A stretch of 64,000 bases of DNA from Pyrus communis (taxonomy: Eukaryota > Streptophyta > Magnoliopsida > Rosales > Rosaceae), in the NCBI RefSeq assembly GCF_963583255.1, contig NC_084807.1, positions 19,352,072-19,416,071 on the forward strand, read 5' to 3'. The number at the start of each line of letters is the position of its first letter. The stretch's first letter is position 1. Below the pieces are notes generated by a model that had not been told where the DNA came from, ran no database searches, and saw nothing but the letters and a program-made list of their open reading frames with translations. A program made the translations under genes and the position numbers. Positions 36,601 through 48,100 of this stretch are shown one piece after another.

Positions 36601-37032
36601 CCGTCAAATCCATATTTACAATTTGTTTTGTTTCCAAGTATTCATTTTAGTTTAAATTCGTCCAAATCCAATTCCCCCCTATTTCGTTGAAGTCTTAGTC
36701 TTAATCTTTCTTATTTTTAGTTTTGCTTTCTTCGAGCATTAAATAGTGTTTTATATTGTGTTTTTATGTTTTTAAGTCAATTTAGAAGGTTTTAGCAAGC
36801 CCTCCTAATCCCCGGTCTAGAACGATCCCTCACTTATCCATTCTACTACAATTGTCAAACGAGGGTTTAATTTGAGTGTCAAGTAATTCTCGCATCATCC
36901 TCCTTGTGGTAGGACTCGACTATCCCTGCTGAATGGCCCGGGATCACCAGACAGCCCATAGTATTTTTGAAACGGCTTTAGGCCGAGCATAAACCTACAC
37001 TCGGCCCAACGATATTATTTTGGGCTCAAACA
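33665..37032 (-). repeat. 5' LTR of the 27-37 kb element, split by a solo LTR
   Basis: Begins TGTTGACCCTAG like the left LTR, matches it through R-U5 to about 34275, then has a different U3 and ends GGGCTCAAACA at 37032. The solo LTR at 34489-36897 plus its 5-bp duplication interrupts U3. TATA box on the minus strand near 34270. A GCTGTTTATCCAAACTGAAG unit is present three times at about 34064-34170. Confidence 0.72.
34489..36897 (+). mobile_element. Solo LTR of the same Athila-type family, copy B
   Basis: Begins TGATAGGAGCATATTCATGC and ends AATTCTCGCATCA, with perfect TCCTC duplications at 34484-34488 and 36898-36902. 2409 bp, similar to copy A throughout but without the internal duplication; TATA box at 35602-35610. 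Different target duplications show that copies A and B inserted independently into the same host element. Confidence 0.88.
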
Positions 37033-37037
37033 ATATA

Positions 37038-38358
37038 TAAAGTGAGAAACCCAAATAGGTGAATCTTTTCAAAATGCCAAAAATGCCCTCACTTCTTACT
37101 TATACCAACATTAACTGTCGAATAAAATTAGGGTCAAAATTGTAATATCGTACAATTTAGAAGTTATTATAAAAAGTGAAATTATCCGCTGCTAATAATA
37201 TAAACGCCCATCTTAACTATAACAATTGACAACCACCTGATGAAAATACTTGCACTTCAAATTCATTTTGACCCTTGGATTAATCCTCCCACAAATACTG
37301 CATTGTGTCCTATCTTTCCAAAAGAAAAAAATGTCAAAATAAAAAAAAAAAAAAAAAAAAAAAAAAACCTCCACAAAAGAATAGGACTCTCGAACACCAC
37401 ATCTAACCGGAACAGTTGTAAACACCAGAGGAGATGGAACTGCCATCTACTACACGTTCTAGAGTGAACAACAAGTCATACATCAGAAGAAACGAACCCA
37501 TTTTTGTCTTCCGCATAGACCCCTCTTCTTCGTGTTTTTTCGAAGTTCCTTCGGCATCCACACTTGATTTAGACAAGATTTCACGTGATTTTTCCTAAAT
37601 TCCTTTGCTTTTTGTCTTTACAATTAATTTCGAATGGATTTGTTGGGTTTTCAATTAGAGAAATTACATTGAAATATGAGATTTCAAATTCCGGGGCCTT
37701 TGCGATTCTTTGTCCTAATAAATGACTTGGGTTTTGCATAGTGTGATTCTTCAGTTATTAGAGATTCCAAATTTTTACAAAAGGGGGGGGGGGGGGGTTT
37801 AAAAATCCTCTCAAAGTAGTAGGATTTGGAAATGAACTCTACTGGAGAAGTAATTCATTGTGGTCAAATTTCACTGGGTAAGTTTAGTTTCATATTAATT
37901 TTGGCAATTTATTTATAATCGTGCAGAAATCAAGGAGAAGACAACGAGGGGGAGGGAGAAACAGACAGATAGATATAATGACAAAAATTCTTCCTCTACA
38001 TCGACTGATTTTTATCGTAGGTAACTTTCAATCTTGGATTCTCCATGATCTCTGCATTCTTTCCAGTGCTTGTCCACCATTAACCAAATTCATTTTTCCT
38101 TCTATTTTCATGTATGATTGTTGGTTATTTTCTTTTGAGTGAAAAACTTGGATTTGTTTCTTCTCCATGTAAGTGTCTTTATGCTTCCCTCTACATTCGT
38201 TACATTCCAATGAAGCATGTTGGTGAGCTTCTTATGCTTACAAGGAAACTGGCTCTAGGGAGTTTTTGTTTATATTAATCCATTTTCCAATTATTTATCA
38301 TGCTTTTTTCATTAGGTTTCAAATCATTTGCATCGGTGCAGTCAGTGGAGATAAATGT
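37038..38358. other. Intergenic; possible non-coding exons
   Basis: Contains an A run (37341-37367) and an unusual run of 15 G (37783-37797). A block at 37927-38020 is bordered by GTGCAG and TCGTAG|GTAACT and could be an exon, but no protein is recognisable. A second CAG acceptor-like site lies at about 38341. Confidence 0.35.
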
Positions 38359-39017
38359 TGTCACATCCCGGCTCGGGTCCCCACCACATCCCAGGCTTGG
38401 ATCTACTGTAACACGGTATTGTCTGCTTTGGGCCCCGACCATGCCCTCAGGGTTTTGTTTCTGGGAACTCACACAAGAACTTCCCAGTGTGTCACCCATC
38501 CTGAGATTGCTCTTACGCGAACTTGTTTAGCTTCCGAGTTCCAATGGAACCCGGAGCCAGTGAGCTTCCAAAAGGCCTAGTGCTAGGTACAGATGCGAAT
38601 ATACATATAAGGCTTACAGGATCCATTCCCCTGGGCGATGTGGAATGTTACAATCCACCCCCTTAAGGGCCCGACGTCCTCGTCGACACATATCCGGCTA
38701 GGGATTGGCTTTGATACCAAATTGTCAACATCCCAGCCCTAGCCCCTACCATATCCCAAGTTTAAATCCACCGTAGCACGATATTGTCCGCTTTGGGCCC
38801 CGACCACGCCTTCATAGTTTTGTTTTTTAGAACTCAGACAAGAACTTCCCAGTGGGTCACCCATCATGGGATTGCTCTCGCGCGAACTCGCTTAACTTCA
38901 AAGTTCCAATGGAGCCTGAAGCCAGTGAGCCCCCAAAAGGCCTCGTGCTAGGTAGATATGAGAATATACATATAAGGCTTACATGATCCACTCCCATGGG
39001 TGATGTGGGATGTTACA
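38359..39017 (-). mobile_element. Cassandra TRIM retrotransposon, complete
   Basis: LTRs 38359-38652 and 38723-39017 flank a 70-bp interior; minus-strand LTRs start TGTAACATYCCACATC. Flanks AATGT (38354-38358 and 39018-39022) are a perfect target duplication. Next to the right LTR the minus strand reads TTTGGTATCAAAGCC, the methionine-tRNA primer site. Each LTR carries 5S-rRNA-like sequence (38481-38565 and 38845-38930; GGGTCACCCATC and CTTAACTTC phrases on the plus strand). Cassandra is known for this 5S-derived polymerase III promoter region. It encodes no protein. Confidence 0.95.
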
Positions 39018-42000
39018 AATGTGATGTGTGTTGTGTGGGCAAGACAATATTGTAGGGTTAGTAGTTTGAAAATTTTCAAATTCTTTCTTCATTAGTTTAT
39101 GACTCTTATTGGGTTTATGATTTATGTTTTCAATTTTGTTCTGCCAAGACTTTCTATTACTTCGACTTCTTTAAATTGTGGCAGATCATGATGTGAGGAG
39201 TGGGCCTTTTGTTGCTTCGGGCAAAAAAAGTGCATAGTGTAAAACTTCATGTACGGCTGTAAGAATTTGGACAAATCGTGAGTGTTCTATCAACTAATGG
39301 AATTTTCTTCTACATTTGATTTTGCTTTCAATTCTTCTTTTTATTTTAATGAAATTTCTAATCCTCCTTTAATCATGCGTACCTAATTGATTTCCCTTTC
39401 TGTTTTTTATCTACCATTTTCTGTAATTTTGTTGATCAAGATGTGGTTTGCATTTTCTCTTTTCCAATGTATTTGAGATTCACTAATTCAACCTCAAATG
39501 TTTGTCATATTCATCTCACAGATATAAGCAATGTGTAGAGCTTCGACTGAAGAGTTTGACAACGAATGCTGTATAGGATAAATACTTAGGTCGGTTGTGG
39601 AATTTCTTCTCTTGATTTTTCCAGTTTTGTTGAATTTATTTTCTGTTCATATCTTTCCTTTCGTTCACAAGTTGATGCGTGAAACAATTAATTGGCAGAT
39701 TGCATCATTTGGTTTATGTTTCTGTTGGGTTCTTAGTATGGATGAGTTAGTTGTGCTTATAACATATTAGTCAAAATGTTTAATGTAATATGAAATTATT
39801 GTCGTTTTGGTTTTCTTTAATTCCCTCCAAATGGAGTTAATTTCAATTATACTACATATTTGAGGTTTTTTCTTATTACAACAATGTCTGCTTAATTTCA
39901 AAATGGTTTCTTAAATTTTTTGGCAATTGGCATTTGTACGTCACTTTAGGGTTAATCAAGTCCACAGTGATTGCTTAATTTCAATTGATTTTTTTTTTTT
40001 TAGTGTGATATCTTTTAGCTTCTGTTTTCTCTTGGTTGTTTTTACTACACATTTGGGTTTTTCAATTGCAGAATCATCCATAAATTTGTACAGGAAACAA
40101 TTATGGAGAGATGGTTCAAATAAACAATGAGATTGATAGCTTTATATTGTAAAATATTACTCCTTATCATGTGGATTAAGGTGTAAGCTTATATTGTACT
40201 ACGTTCATGGTAAATATATACAATATTGTTTGTTAAATGTTAGTAAATGTCACACATCTTCTCATTATTTGAAACTTCAATGCATTTCAAGATCCATAGT
40301 CTCAAAGGGTTAGGAACATGCTTGCGAATGTAATATTAAAGAAAAGAAGTTCATATAACATGCTTGCGAAGGTAATGTTAGAGAAGATAGGCAAAGGCAC
40401 TGGCTGTGTGTGAGAGAGTACATATCTTAGGGGGCACTTATCAATAATAGGTAAAAGCCTCTCTCTCATGCACAATTCATTAAACAATTTCTTATGAAAC
40501 AACAATGTTAAACATCAAGAAACATAACTAAACTAGACCCCATCTTTAAGGGGCGCATAGTGCCCGTGATGAAAAAATGCCTCTCGCATGCGCGTGAGTG
40601 CGTGAGGAGAGGCTAGTTAATAAATAAATGGAATAATGAGATTTTAATTTTAACCTTCTTAATCACCATGAAAATTGTTCAAAAAAAAAAATCTTTAACT
40701 TTAATCTTTCTTTATTAGCTAAACGCGACTTTTTTTGTTTACTTACTTATTTTTAATTTTTTTTAAATCCAAGTTTATTTTTTTTAATCTGAGATAACAA
40801 TATGGTTTGCTACTAACCTCAGGACTCAGGACGTGCTTAAAGTGACAATGAATTTATCATGTTTTTCACTTAATTTTTCGTACAACTAATTATTTTAATC
40901 TTCTACTTAGTTTCAAGTTCACACTACAAAGCTCGTTAAATACAAATTTAATTTAAAATTTTCATTTTCGTGTGCGCGCGTATGGATCTCTCTAATCTCT
41001 ACCATGTATTTAGTACCAATATAGAAACCATAGTCTCTCTATATATATAGGGAATAACTTTTATCAATCCACAAATTTATTAAATTTCCAACTCAGACTA
41101 CGTACTAAAACAATATCTTATTCGGATTCGAATTGTAATTATTGTTGGTTCGTACCAGATTGGCTATTAAAAATTGATTTGAGATGCTAATCACTCCAAA
41201 AGAAAAAGGGTTAATGATAATACAACGAGTTTTCTCACCTTCCAAGAAAATTGATTTGAGATGCTAATTGATAGGAATAATTAGTTTTTATTTTTAATTT
41301 ATTGTGTATATTGTTGCATATCTCTTTCTCACTTCTTTCCTTTTTTTCACTAGCGTATCTACTCATCTTTAGTTGAAAATGAGACATTATTGCTACTTAC
41401 CAAGGTTTTCAACCAACAAATAACTATAAAAATTGAAATAAGTCGGAATATATTTTTATTGAAATAAATTTGGAAATTTTCGAAACGAAAATTCAGAGGA
41501 TATAAATGCACTCTAATTTTTATTATATTTTTCAATATTCGGGATTAATTTTTTTTAGGTTTGGATAAAAAATTATCATGGAGAGATCGGAAAACTCCAT
41601 TCCAACTTGCACCCACAACCCTAGCCATGAGATGCATGCACCCACAACCCATGCGATGCCGATACTTAGTCGGTAATAATAGTGACAATCCTTGTCGCTC
41701 AAAATAAAACAAGAGAGATAGTTTACAGTGCATAGTAGCATAAAATGTATAACGCTAGATGAACCAAGAAATGGAAAAACGAAAACAATAGAAACATTAT
41801 TTGAAACAAGGTTGACAATTTTTTTATGCATATGCAGCATTGAGTGATACTGAAAATGAATAGCTGAAATTGAAATAAATGATCTAATAGTTGTGAAAAT
41901 CAAATATAACAATTAAAACACTTGTAACACTAAATATTACTTAGCATTGATGCCACGCCCCAAAGTTGATTCAAACTTATGCTATATGTATACGTATTGG

Positions 42001-42286
42001 TATATTCTTTTCTTGTTCTTTTACCAGCTAACCACATTACCTAACATAATTTGCCATCTTTGAATGTTGTTTTTCGGTTGATCGATTCATTCGAAGAAGA
42101 TCATCAGCCAAGTGTCCCTAGCTAGTTGGAGATACCAACCTATGGAGATTCTTATGCAAGTTTAATAAAAATATCCCAATATGTATACAATTGTACGATC
42201 TTTTACTTGTATATGTAACGTGTCAACAACCAAACAAACAAGTATCTAACTTACACACTTTGAAGACTTCCAAAAGCCAATTTAGC
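39018..42286. other. Intergenic, no gene seen
   Basis: AT-rich with several pyrimidine-tract/CAG acceptor-like sites (near 39184, 39520 and 40072) but no coding motif. A 54-bp partial repeat containing CATGCTTGCGAAKGTAATRTT occurs at 40318 and 40360. Confidence 0.5.
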
Positions 42287-42319
42287 CCAACTTTCCTTTT
42301 GATTTTTGACCCATTTTCT

Positions 42320-42323
<4 letters not shown>

Positions 42324-42362
<39 letters not shown>
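42324..42362. repeat. (TA)n microsatellite
   Basis: About 19 TA units; a shorter version of the same block occurs in the duplicate at 42752-42769. Confidence 0.95.
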
Positions 42363-42369
<7 letters not shown>

Positions 42370-42373
42370 TTAA

Positions 42374-42644
42374 TCTACACTACATATTAATAGAACTCTT
42401 ATTGTTAACCAAAATCCTATGAAATTTTCATTTTAACTTTCTAATTAAAACTAAACATGAATAAAAAAATATAAGTAAAAATGTAATTTTACCAGCCCAA
42501 CCAAAATTTTACTTTTTTTTAAAGCTTCACCTGCATGTAATTATAATATATCAAATTAAAAAATAAAAATAAAATAAAATAAATAAATAAAATTAAAGCT
42601 CTCTCTCCTCTCTCCCCACTCCCACATTTTCTCCCACAAAATTT
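42374..42644 (+). mobile_element. Helitron copy 3, 3'-truncated
   Basis: Begins TCTACACTACATATTAATAG and follows copy 4 closely until TTTTCTCCCACAAAATTT, where it stops at the junction with the 69-bp insert (42645). It lacks the hairpin and CTRR end. Confidence 0.6.
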
Positions 42645-42713
42645 GACCTCGAAACCTTTTCAAATAATGAAGACGGAAGTGTTTAATGGTCGCATGCTCA
42701 AAATTTGTAGTCA
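42645..42713 (+). repeat. 69-bp segment also present at 48593-48661
   Basis: Starts GACCTCGAAACCTTTTCAAA and ends AAATTTGTAGTCA; differs from the 48.6-kb copy at two positions. It sits exactly between the truncated Helitron and the start of a duplicated block (CCAACTTTCCTTTTGATTTT at 42287 and 42714). Confidence 0.9.
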
Positions 42714-42778
42714 CCAACTTTCCTTTTGATTTTTGCCCCATTTTCTTCTTTTATATATATATATATATTAATAATTAA

Positions 42779-43053
42779 TCTACACTAAATATTAATAGAA
42801 CTCTCATTGTTAACCAAAATCCTATGAAATTTTCATTTTAACTTTCTAATTAAAACTAAACATGAATAAGAAATATAAGTAGAAATTTAATTTTACTGGC
42901 CCAACCAAAATTTTGCTTTTTTTTAAAGCCTCATCGACATGTGATTCTAATATATCTAATGAAAAAATAAAAATAATAAATAATAAATAAAATTAAAGCA
43001 CTCTCTCCTCTCTCCCCACTCCCACATTTTCTCTCACTGTCTTCCTCCCTCCT

Positions 43054-43086
<33 letters not shown>

Positions 43087-43124
43087 CAAATTTCATACAC
43101 ACTTTCTATGTGGTCATATGCTAA
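42779..43124 (+). mobile_element. Helitron copy 4, full length
   Basis: Begins TCTACACTAAATATTAATAG and ends TCATATGCTAA|T, related to the 26.5-27.1 kb pair by the shared AACCAAAATCCTATGAAATT and CACACTTT...CATATGCTAR phrases. A 27-base A run is inside. The 3' hairpin is decayed. Confidence 0.65.
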
Positions 43125-43206
43125 TATAATATAAATATGTTGTATATATAGTGTGCTTTGGTTGAAGGATTTATTTGAGAAGTGCTGTTGTAGGGATTAT
43201 TTCAAA

Positions 43207-43360
43207 AGGAAAACTAATAAAATAGCTTAAAAACTTTGAGTTTTAACGAAAAAGACAAAATAAAGGGTAAAGTGAATAGTACTATGATTGACTTTTTAGT
43301 GTAAAAATGTGGTTTTTCGTTAAAATAAACAATACCGGGAACTTTTCGTTAAAGTTCCCT
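43207..43360. mobile_element. hAT-like MITE, 154 bp, copy 1
   Basis: Ends AGGAAAACTAATAAAA and AAAGTTCCCT; flanks ATTTCAAA at 43199-43206 and 43361-43368 are a perfect 8-bp duplication. Related in inverted orientation to 44676-44829, sharing TTTTTCGTTAAAAT and TTTACACTAAAA-type sequence. Confidence 0.8.
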
Positions 43361-43368
43361 ATTTCAAA

Positions 43369-44675
43369 TTGTGTTTCAAAAATCCACTGACTCACTTTTA
43401 GGTTCTTTCTAAAAAATCTCATCTCTAAAATTACATAATTCGAAAACCATAGAGATGATATTTGTAAAGTGATTTATAAAATGATCTAATGTTTGGCTAC
43501 CCAATGATGAGTAGAAGTTCTTACTCAAAACTCTTCGTGATTGATTTACAGAACTTCATGCTTATGATTGCAACCCATAATTTTACAAATAGTCTATAAA
43601 GATAATATGTGTAAAAAAATATTAACTAAGATTGTTTAGTCAATTAACTGTAGCAAGTAGATAAACGGTTTATTTAGGCAATCAATTATAGTATTACAAA
43701 ATGACTATCTATTTACTATAGTTGATTGAATAGATGGCCAAAGTTTTAATTGACTTTGTGTGAAAATAATGATCTCACTGCGTAAAGAAAAGGATATTCG
43801 GCAAAAATACTTACTCTTTTTCCAACTCAATAATAAATACTCACTTGGAAAATAAAACAAAAAAAATACTCGCAATTTCAAATTTAACCAAACATACTCA
43901 TTTTGACATATGATTTTACGAATTTGCCCTCCTTTTAAATAATTCCACGCCTTCATCCCCTCAAATTTGATTTGTTGAAACGCAAAATTGAAAGCTCACG
44001 TATTCTGGAACCCCTCTTATTGTCTCTGTCGCTCACTCTCCGTGGAGACTGGGACGAAGAAGACAAAGACCAAAAGTGAAGATTGCTTGTATTTAGTATT
44101 TGATTAGTGTATTTAATATTGTTGGAATAATGGTATGTTATAAAGGAAGAAGGGTGATCAAGGGTAAAGTTTGCAATTACAAGATCGGAAAATGAAGCGA
44201 CACACTTTATCGTGACGCACCATGGAGCGGAGATGAACGACTTAGTCTAGGTCGATAGGCCTCCATCTTTAATCGTGAGGACGTTTAGTTAAATTTGAAA
44301 TTGTAACCATTTTTTATTGAATTGAGCAAACAACGAGTATTTTTGCCAAAAAATGTAAAGAAAAACCTCGAGTTGAACTTTTTACGTGTGAAAAAGTTCA
44401 TGGATTAGTATTTTTGAAGTTGGATTGAATTATTCAATTCTTCATTGTGTTTGACTACTTCCTTCTTGTTCAAAAAGTTCTGTTTATAACAAGCTACGGT
44501 GATACAACCATATTGAAGAAAAAAATAATTACGACAAAAGTTTTAATGCATTTTGTTGGATTAGGTTTATTCATTGATTATTCACCTCATTTTTTTTATT
44601 AATTTTTATTAAATTGTGACAAATGTCATCCTTTATTTATAAGTTTATCTTTTACTCATTTTTATGATTAATTAT
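43369..44675. other. Intergenic, no gene seen
   Basis: Contains at 43494-43700 a stretch resembling the repeat around the second Cassandra (GTAGAAGTTCTTACTCAAAA). No coding motif. Confidence 0.5.
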
Positions 44676-44829
44676 AGGAAACTTTTACGAAAAGCTTATG
44701 GTACTGTTCATTTTAACGAAAAACCATATTTTTACACTAAAAGGTCAATCCTGGTACTATTCACTTTACCATTTATTTTATCCTATAGTTAAAACTCAAA
44801 GTTTTCATATCCTTTTTATTAGTTTTCCT
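44676..44829. mobile_element. hAT-like MITE, 154 bp, copy 2
   Basis: Begins AGGAAACTTTTACGAAAAGC and ends TTAGTTTTCCT; flanks TTAATTAT at 44668-44675 and 44830-44837 are a perfect 8-bp duplication. Same length as copy 1, opposite orientation. Confidence 0.82.
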
Positions 44830-44837
44830 TTAATTAT

Positions 44838-45420
44838 AAGAATTCAATATCGTTTTTCCTTTTTACTGCTCCTAATTCGTATCTCAATTTTTTCTTCCAC
44901 CTCCATCACATATTAACCATGTTAACTAATCTATGTTGTAGGTACTCTATATATCTGTATATATACTATGGTATGGATTTATAAATATATAAAAGAAAAT
45001 TTTCTTTTGAACTATTTTTATGGATTGTAGGTAGATTAATTTTTATTTATTTTTATAAATTCCTCCATAACATGTTAAATGTATTTTATAAACATATGAT
45101 ATAGCTACCACATCTAATGACATATATTTTTTTTTTTTTTAACTATTTGTCATGAAAGTCGTTAGATTCTTATATTTATTCATATTAGAATTTGAGTAAA
45201 AATACATAAATTAAGATAATTAATTGACTAAATCCGACATTAGCTTAAATTTCTAGACCTCGATCAAAGTATCCCTTTATAAAATAGCTATAAAAGTTTG
45301 ACGCCATATGGTAAAATAATTTCCTACAGTGTGTTACTTTTCTTTTTCCAATTAATATATGGCATGTGATTAAGGAGATATATTCTCTACAAGGATGTAT
45401 GCTTAAATAACTAAGCATGA

Positions 45421-45467
<47 letters not shown>

Positions 45468-45515
45468 GCTAGGAGTAGGAGTAGGGCCTGACTTGGTAAA
45501 GCCTTGATTTGGAAA
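44838..45515. other. Intergenic with poly-T
   Basis: AT-rich. A 39-base T run lies at 45425-45463. No gene. Confidence 0.6.
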
Positions 45516-45735
45516 GAGGATTCTCTCCGAATCTTCGTTGTCGGAATTCTTAGAATTCTCATATCTTAACCGCTTATCGTATATCGTGTGACTATTTTTT
45601 GTCAAGTAATATTTGTGTTTAATTTTAAATATAAAAATTCAACTGATTTCTGATCGCATGATGTACGATGAATGATTAAAATGTGATGATTTTTAGTATC
45701 CCCACTATTTGAATCCGGATAGAATCCAAATCCCT
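45516..45735. mobile_element. MITE, diverged copy (pairs with 48.1 kb)
   Basis: Left end GAGGATTCTCTCCGAATC, right end ATTTGAATCCGGATAGAATC; the middle holds RTGATGTACGATGAATGATT, also present at 48.2 kb. Inverted ends are imperfect. Confidence 0.55.
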
Positions 45736-46315
45736 TGTTTTGTAATTTTCACTGATTATCTTATTAGACGCGGATTAGACACGTTTTTAGACTTGGTGTG
45801 GCTCCCTTAATAACAGTCAAGACGTCGTTCACGCGGTATAAACAAGGCACAAGCTTTCCATGCAATAATTTCAAACTCCTCCGTTTCACTGTTTACGGCA
45901 TTTGCTTTTGGATCTAATCTACTTATTTGTCAAGAATCCTTATTTGTCAACTTAATATACTTTTGTTTTTTTTTTTTTGTTCATTCTTTGTTTGTTTGTT
46001 TTGGTGAACTATACTTTTGGTTCAACCCCTACTATTCTCCTACTTTAGTTGTTGAATTATTGACTTATTTTTTTGTAATTGTTGGTGTTAATACCGACAA
46101 CATCGTTGTGCGTAACATGTAAATCGTTTTTACTAGAGAACGAAAGAGTTTACCCTATAACTTTACCAAAGAATTTGCCTTACAACGAGACATATGTCCT
46201 CGGTGGCACAATAGATTTTCTCTCTCTTCACATGTATAACTTTGGGTATTTGCTAATAAAAATTTATTACATGCAACCAATGGTTGTATAAGAAATTTAT
46301 ATTACACAGTGTGAT
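45736..46315. other. Intergenic, no gene seen
   Basis: AT-rich sequence without recognisable features. Confidence 0.5.
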
Positions 46316-46318
46316 TTA

Positions 46319-46493
46319 GGTCTCGTTTGAATGTGCTTTTAAAATGACTGAAAGCGTTTTTAGAGAAAATGTTTTTGAGTTTCAAAAGCACTTAAAGTGC
46401 TTTTTCCATGATTTACTTACATCTTTACTAAATATTGGTTTTAAAAATATTTTCACCACAAACGCTTTAATTAAAGCACATTCAAATAAGCTC
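46319..46493. mobile_element. Tourist/Harbinger-like MITE, 175 bp
   Basis: Ends GGTCTCGTTTGAATGTGCTT and, on the complement of the right, GAGCTTATTTGAATGTGCTT. Flanks TTA at 46316-46318 and 46494-46496 give the 3-bp duplication of PIF/Harbinger elements. Confidence 0.75.
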
Positions 46494-46496
46494 TTA

Positions 46497-48100
46497 ATCT
46501 CAAGTGTTAGGTTGGAGTTTAGAGCGTCTTGACACTTGCATTATTGGACTAATTCAAGAAAATTGATAAATTAATTAACTAAGCCGATATTAATGAAGTT
46601 AGTTAATCACATAGTTGATGAAAAAACAAATCATATATTGTGAAGTTGGCATCCTGTTGTTATATATAATATATATGGTAAAAGGGAGTTGTCGAAATTG
46701 GAGTAGCTGTGGATGTAGAATGATCACCAAATACTACCTACCCAATACCATTACATTAGGAATTTACGAACAAAACAAAAAAATAACCAACAAGGAAACA
46801 ACGTATATATTATAGACAAATTAAAATTATTTCTTGTATATTCAGTTTTATGTTTGTATATATACCTACTAAGTCTACGTGTATGTAATGAGGAACACAC
46901 CATTTGTTGGCTTAAGGTTTCGTGCTGTAGCTTTCACATTGCAGGCTTCATGAACTTCTTGAACCAATAAACGTACGCATTTTTTAGGTTTCTGACATTT
47001 TCGAATAAACTATTATTTTTTTTAATTTTAAAAAAGAGGATCAGCTAGTGGCTTTGACATGACAGTCTATATTTTCGAGAGCCGAAAAGACTCATAAAGA
47101 TATTTCAACCTCTTTTTGACCGCTATCGTGCGATTCACCTAGTTGAACTATAACCTTTGGATATTCATTTTATGTTTTTCATTTTGGTGAGGTAGAATTG
47201 GAAAATATTGGGTATTGTCAAGGCTTCACACAACTTGTTCCCTAGGCTTTTCAATCCATCAAGGTGGCCCTAATATATGCTTGTTCAATTTCATTGGCTC
47301 TTGATTCGGTCACCGGACATATTTTCTTTTGCGACATATGAAATGATTATATGCTTGCCCATACTACTAAATTGAAATGTAGTTAAGAATACTATCATCG
47401 TGTCTAAACTTTGATTTACATTGAAATGTAATTCTAATATTATCATCGTGTCTAAACTTTGACTTACTTGTGATACTTCCACCATTCTATTGTCCATGCG
47501 ATTAAATAAAGTTCACTAGGTGATTTTAGGTAATTATTTCTTGAGACTCTTTCATTAGTTTTCTATTGTAGCTTTGTTGAAAAAGGGAAAAAAAAGCTTT
47601 TATAGCAGTACAAAAAAAATCATGCCCCTTTTGTAAGGTTCTTTCAATATGAGTTTTATCTGGATTGGTTTTAAATGGGTTTAGGCTCTGGGCTTTGAAT
47701 TTTAGGCTCTGAGTTGGCCCATAAGCTTGGGCCTTACGACCACGTTCTTAGGCTGGACCTTATATGATCCGACGTAATATAAATACTTTTGAACTTTCTT
47801 TAAAATAATTAACTTTATTTTAATACTTATTTAATTGACTATACTATGTTAACCAAACAAATATCAAATAGTTAAATGGCCAAAAACTGGGCCGAGATGG
47901 GGGGCCTGCTCATAAGCCCAAATTTTTTAAGCCGGTGGGCTGGCCCAAAGCCTCACATAATGGATATAGGATTGACCCGGCTCATTAATTTATAGGGCCC
48001 AAAAATTTAGAATCCAGTATGACCTTTTAGGCCCGGCCCAGCCCGGCCCTTGTTACATTTTCACGAGGCACGCCACTACATGTTCGCCGTTGAAGAATCC
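46497..48100. other. Intergenic, no gene seen
   Basis: Near 47375 and 47427 the sequence TATCATCGTGTCTAAACTTTGA-like is present twice. From 47690 to 48060 the phrases GGGCCC, TTGGGC and GGCCCGGCCCAGCCCGGCCC recur, the style of a repeat end, but limits could not be fixed. Confidence 0.45.

Larger units (their letters stand above)
27149..37032 (-). mobile_element. Non-autonomous Ty3/gypsy LTR element hosting two solo LTRs
   Basis: Minus-strand order: right LTR (33665-34488 plus 36903-37032), primer site (minus-strand TTTTGGCACGTCCAGTGGGA, directly left of 33665), interior, polypurine tract GGGGGGCAA (28653-28661), left LTR (27149-28652). Flanks ATATA at 27144-27148 and 37033-37037 match, but both flanks are TA-rich so this is weak support. 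Removing the nested LTR at 29396-32239 leaves an interior near 2.2 kb with only degenerate frames (for example 33160-33519, minus) and no reverse transcriptase or integrase. A second polypurine-like stretch (TTGCCCCCCC on plus) is at about 32759. It depended on enzymes from another element. Confidence 0.75.

Noticed and set aside
38481..38565. Functional 5S rRNA gene
   Set aside because: The 5S-like sequence is inside a Cassandra LTR with matching target duplication and is too diverged and truncated to be a ribosomal gene.
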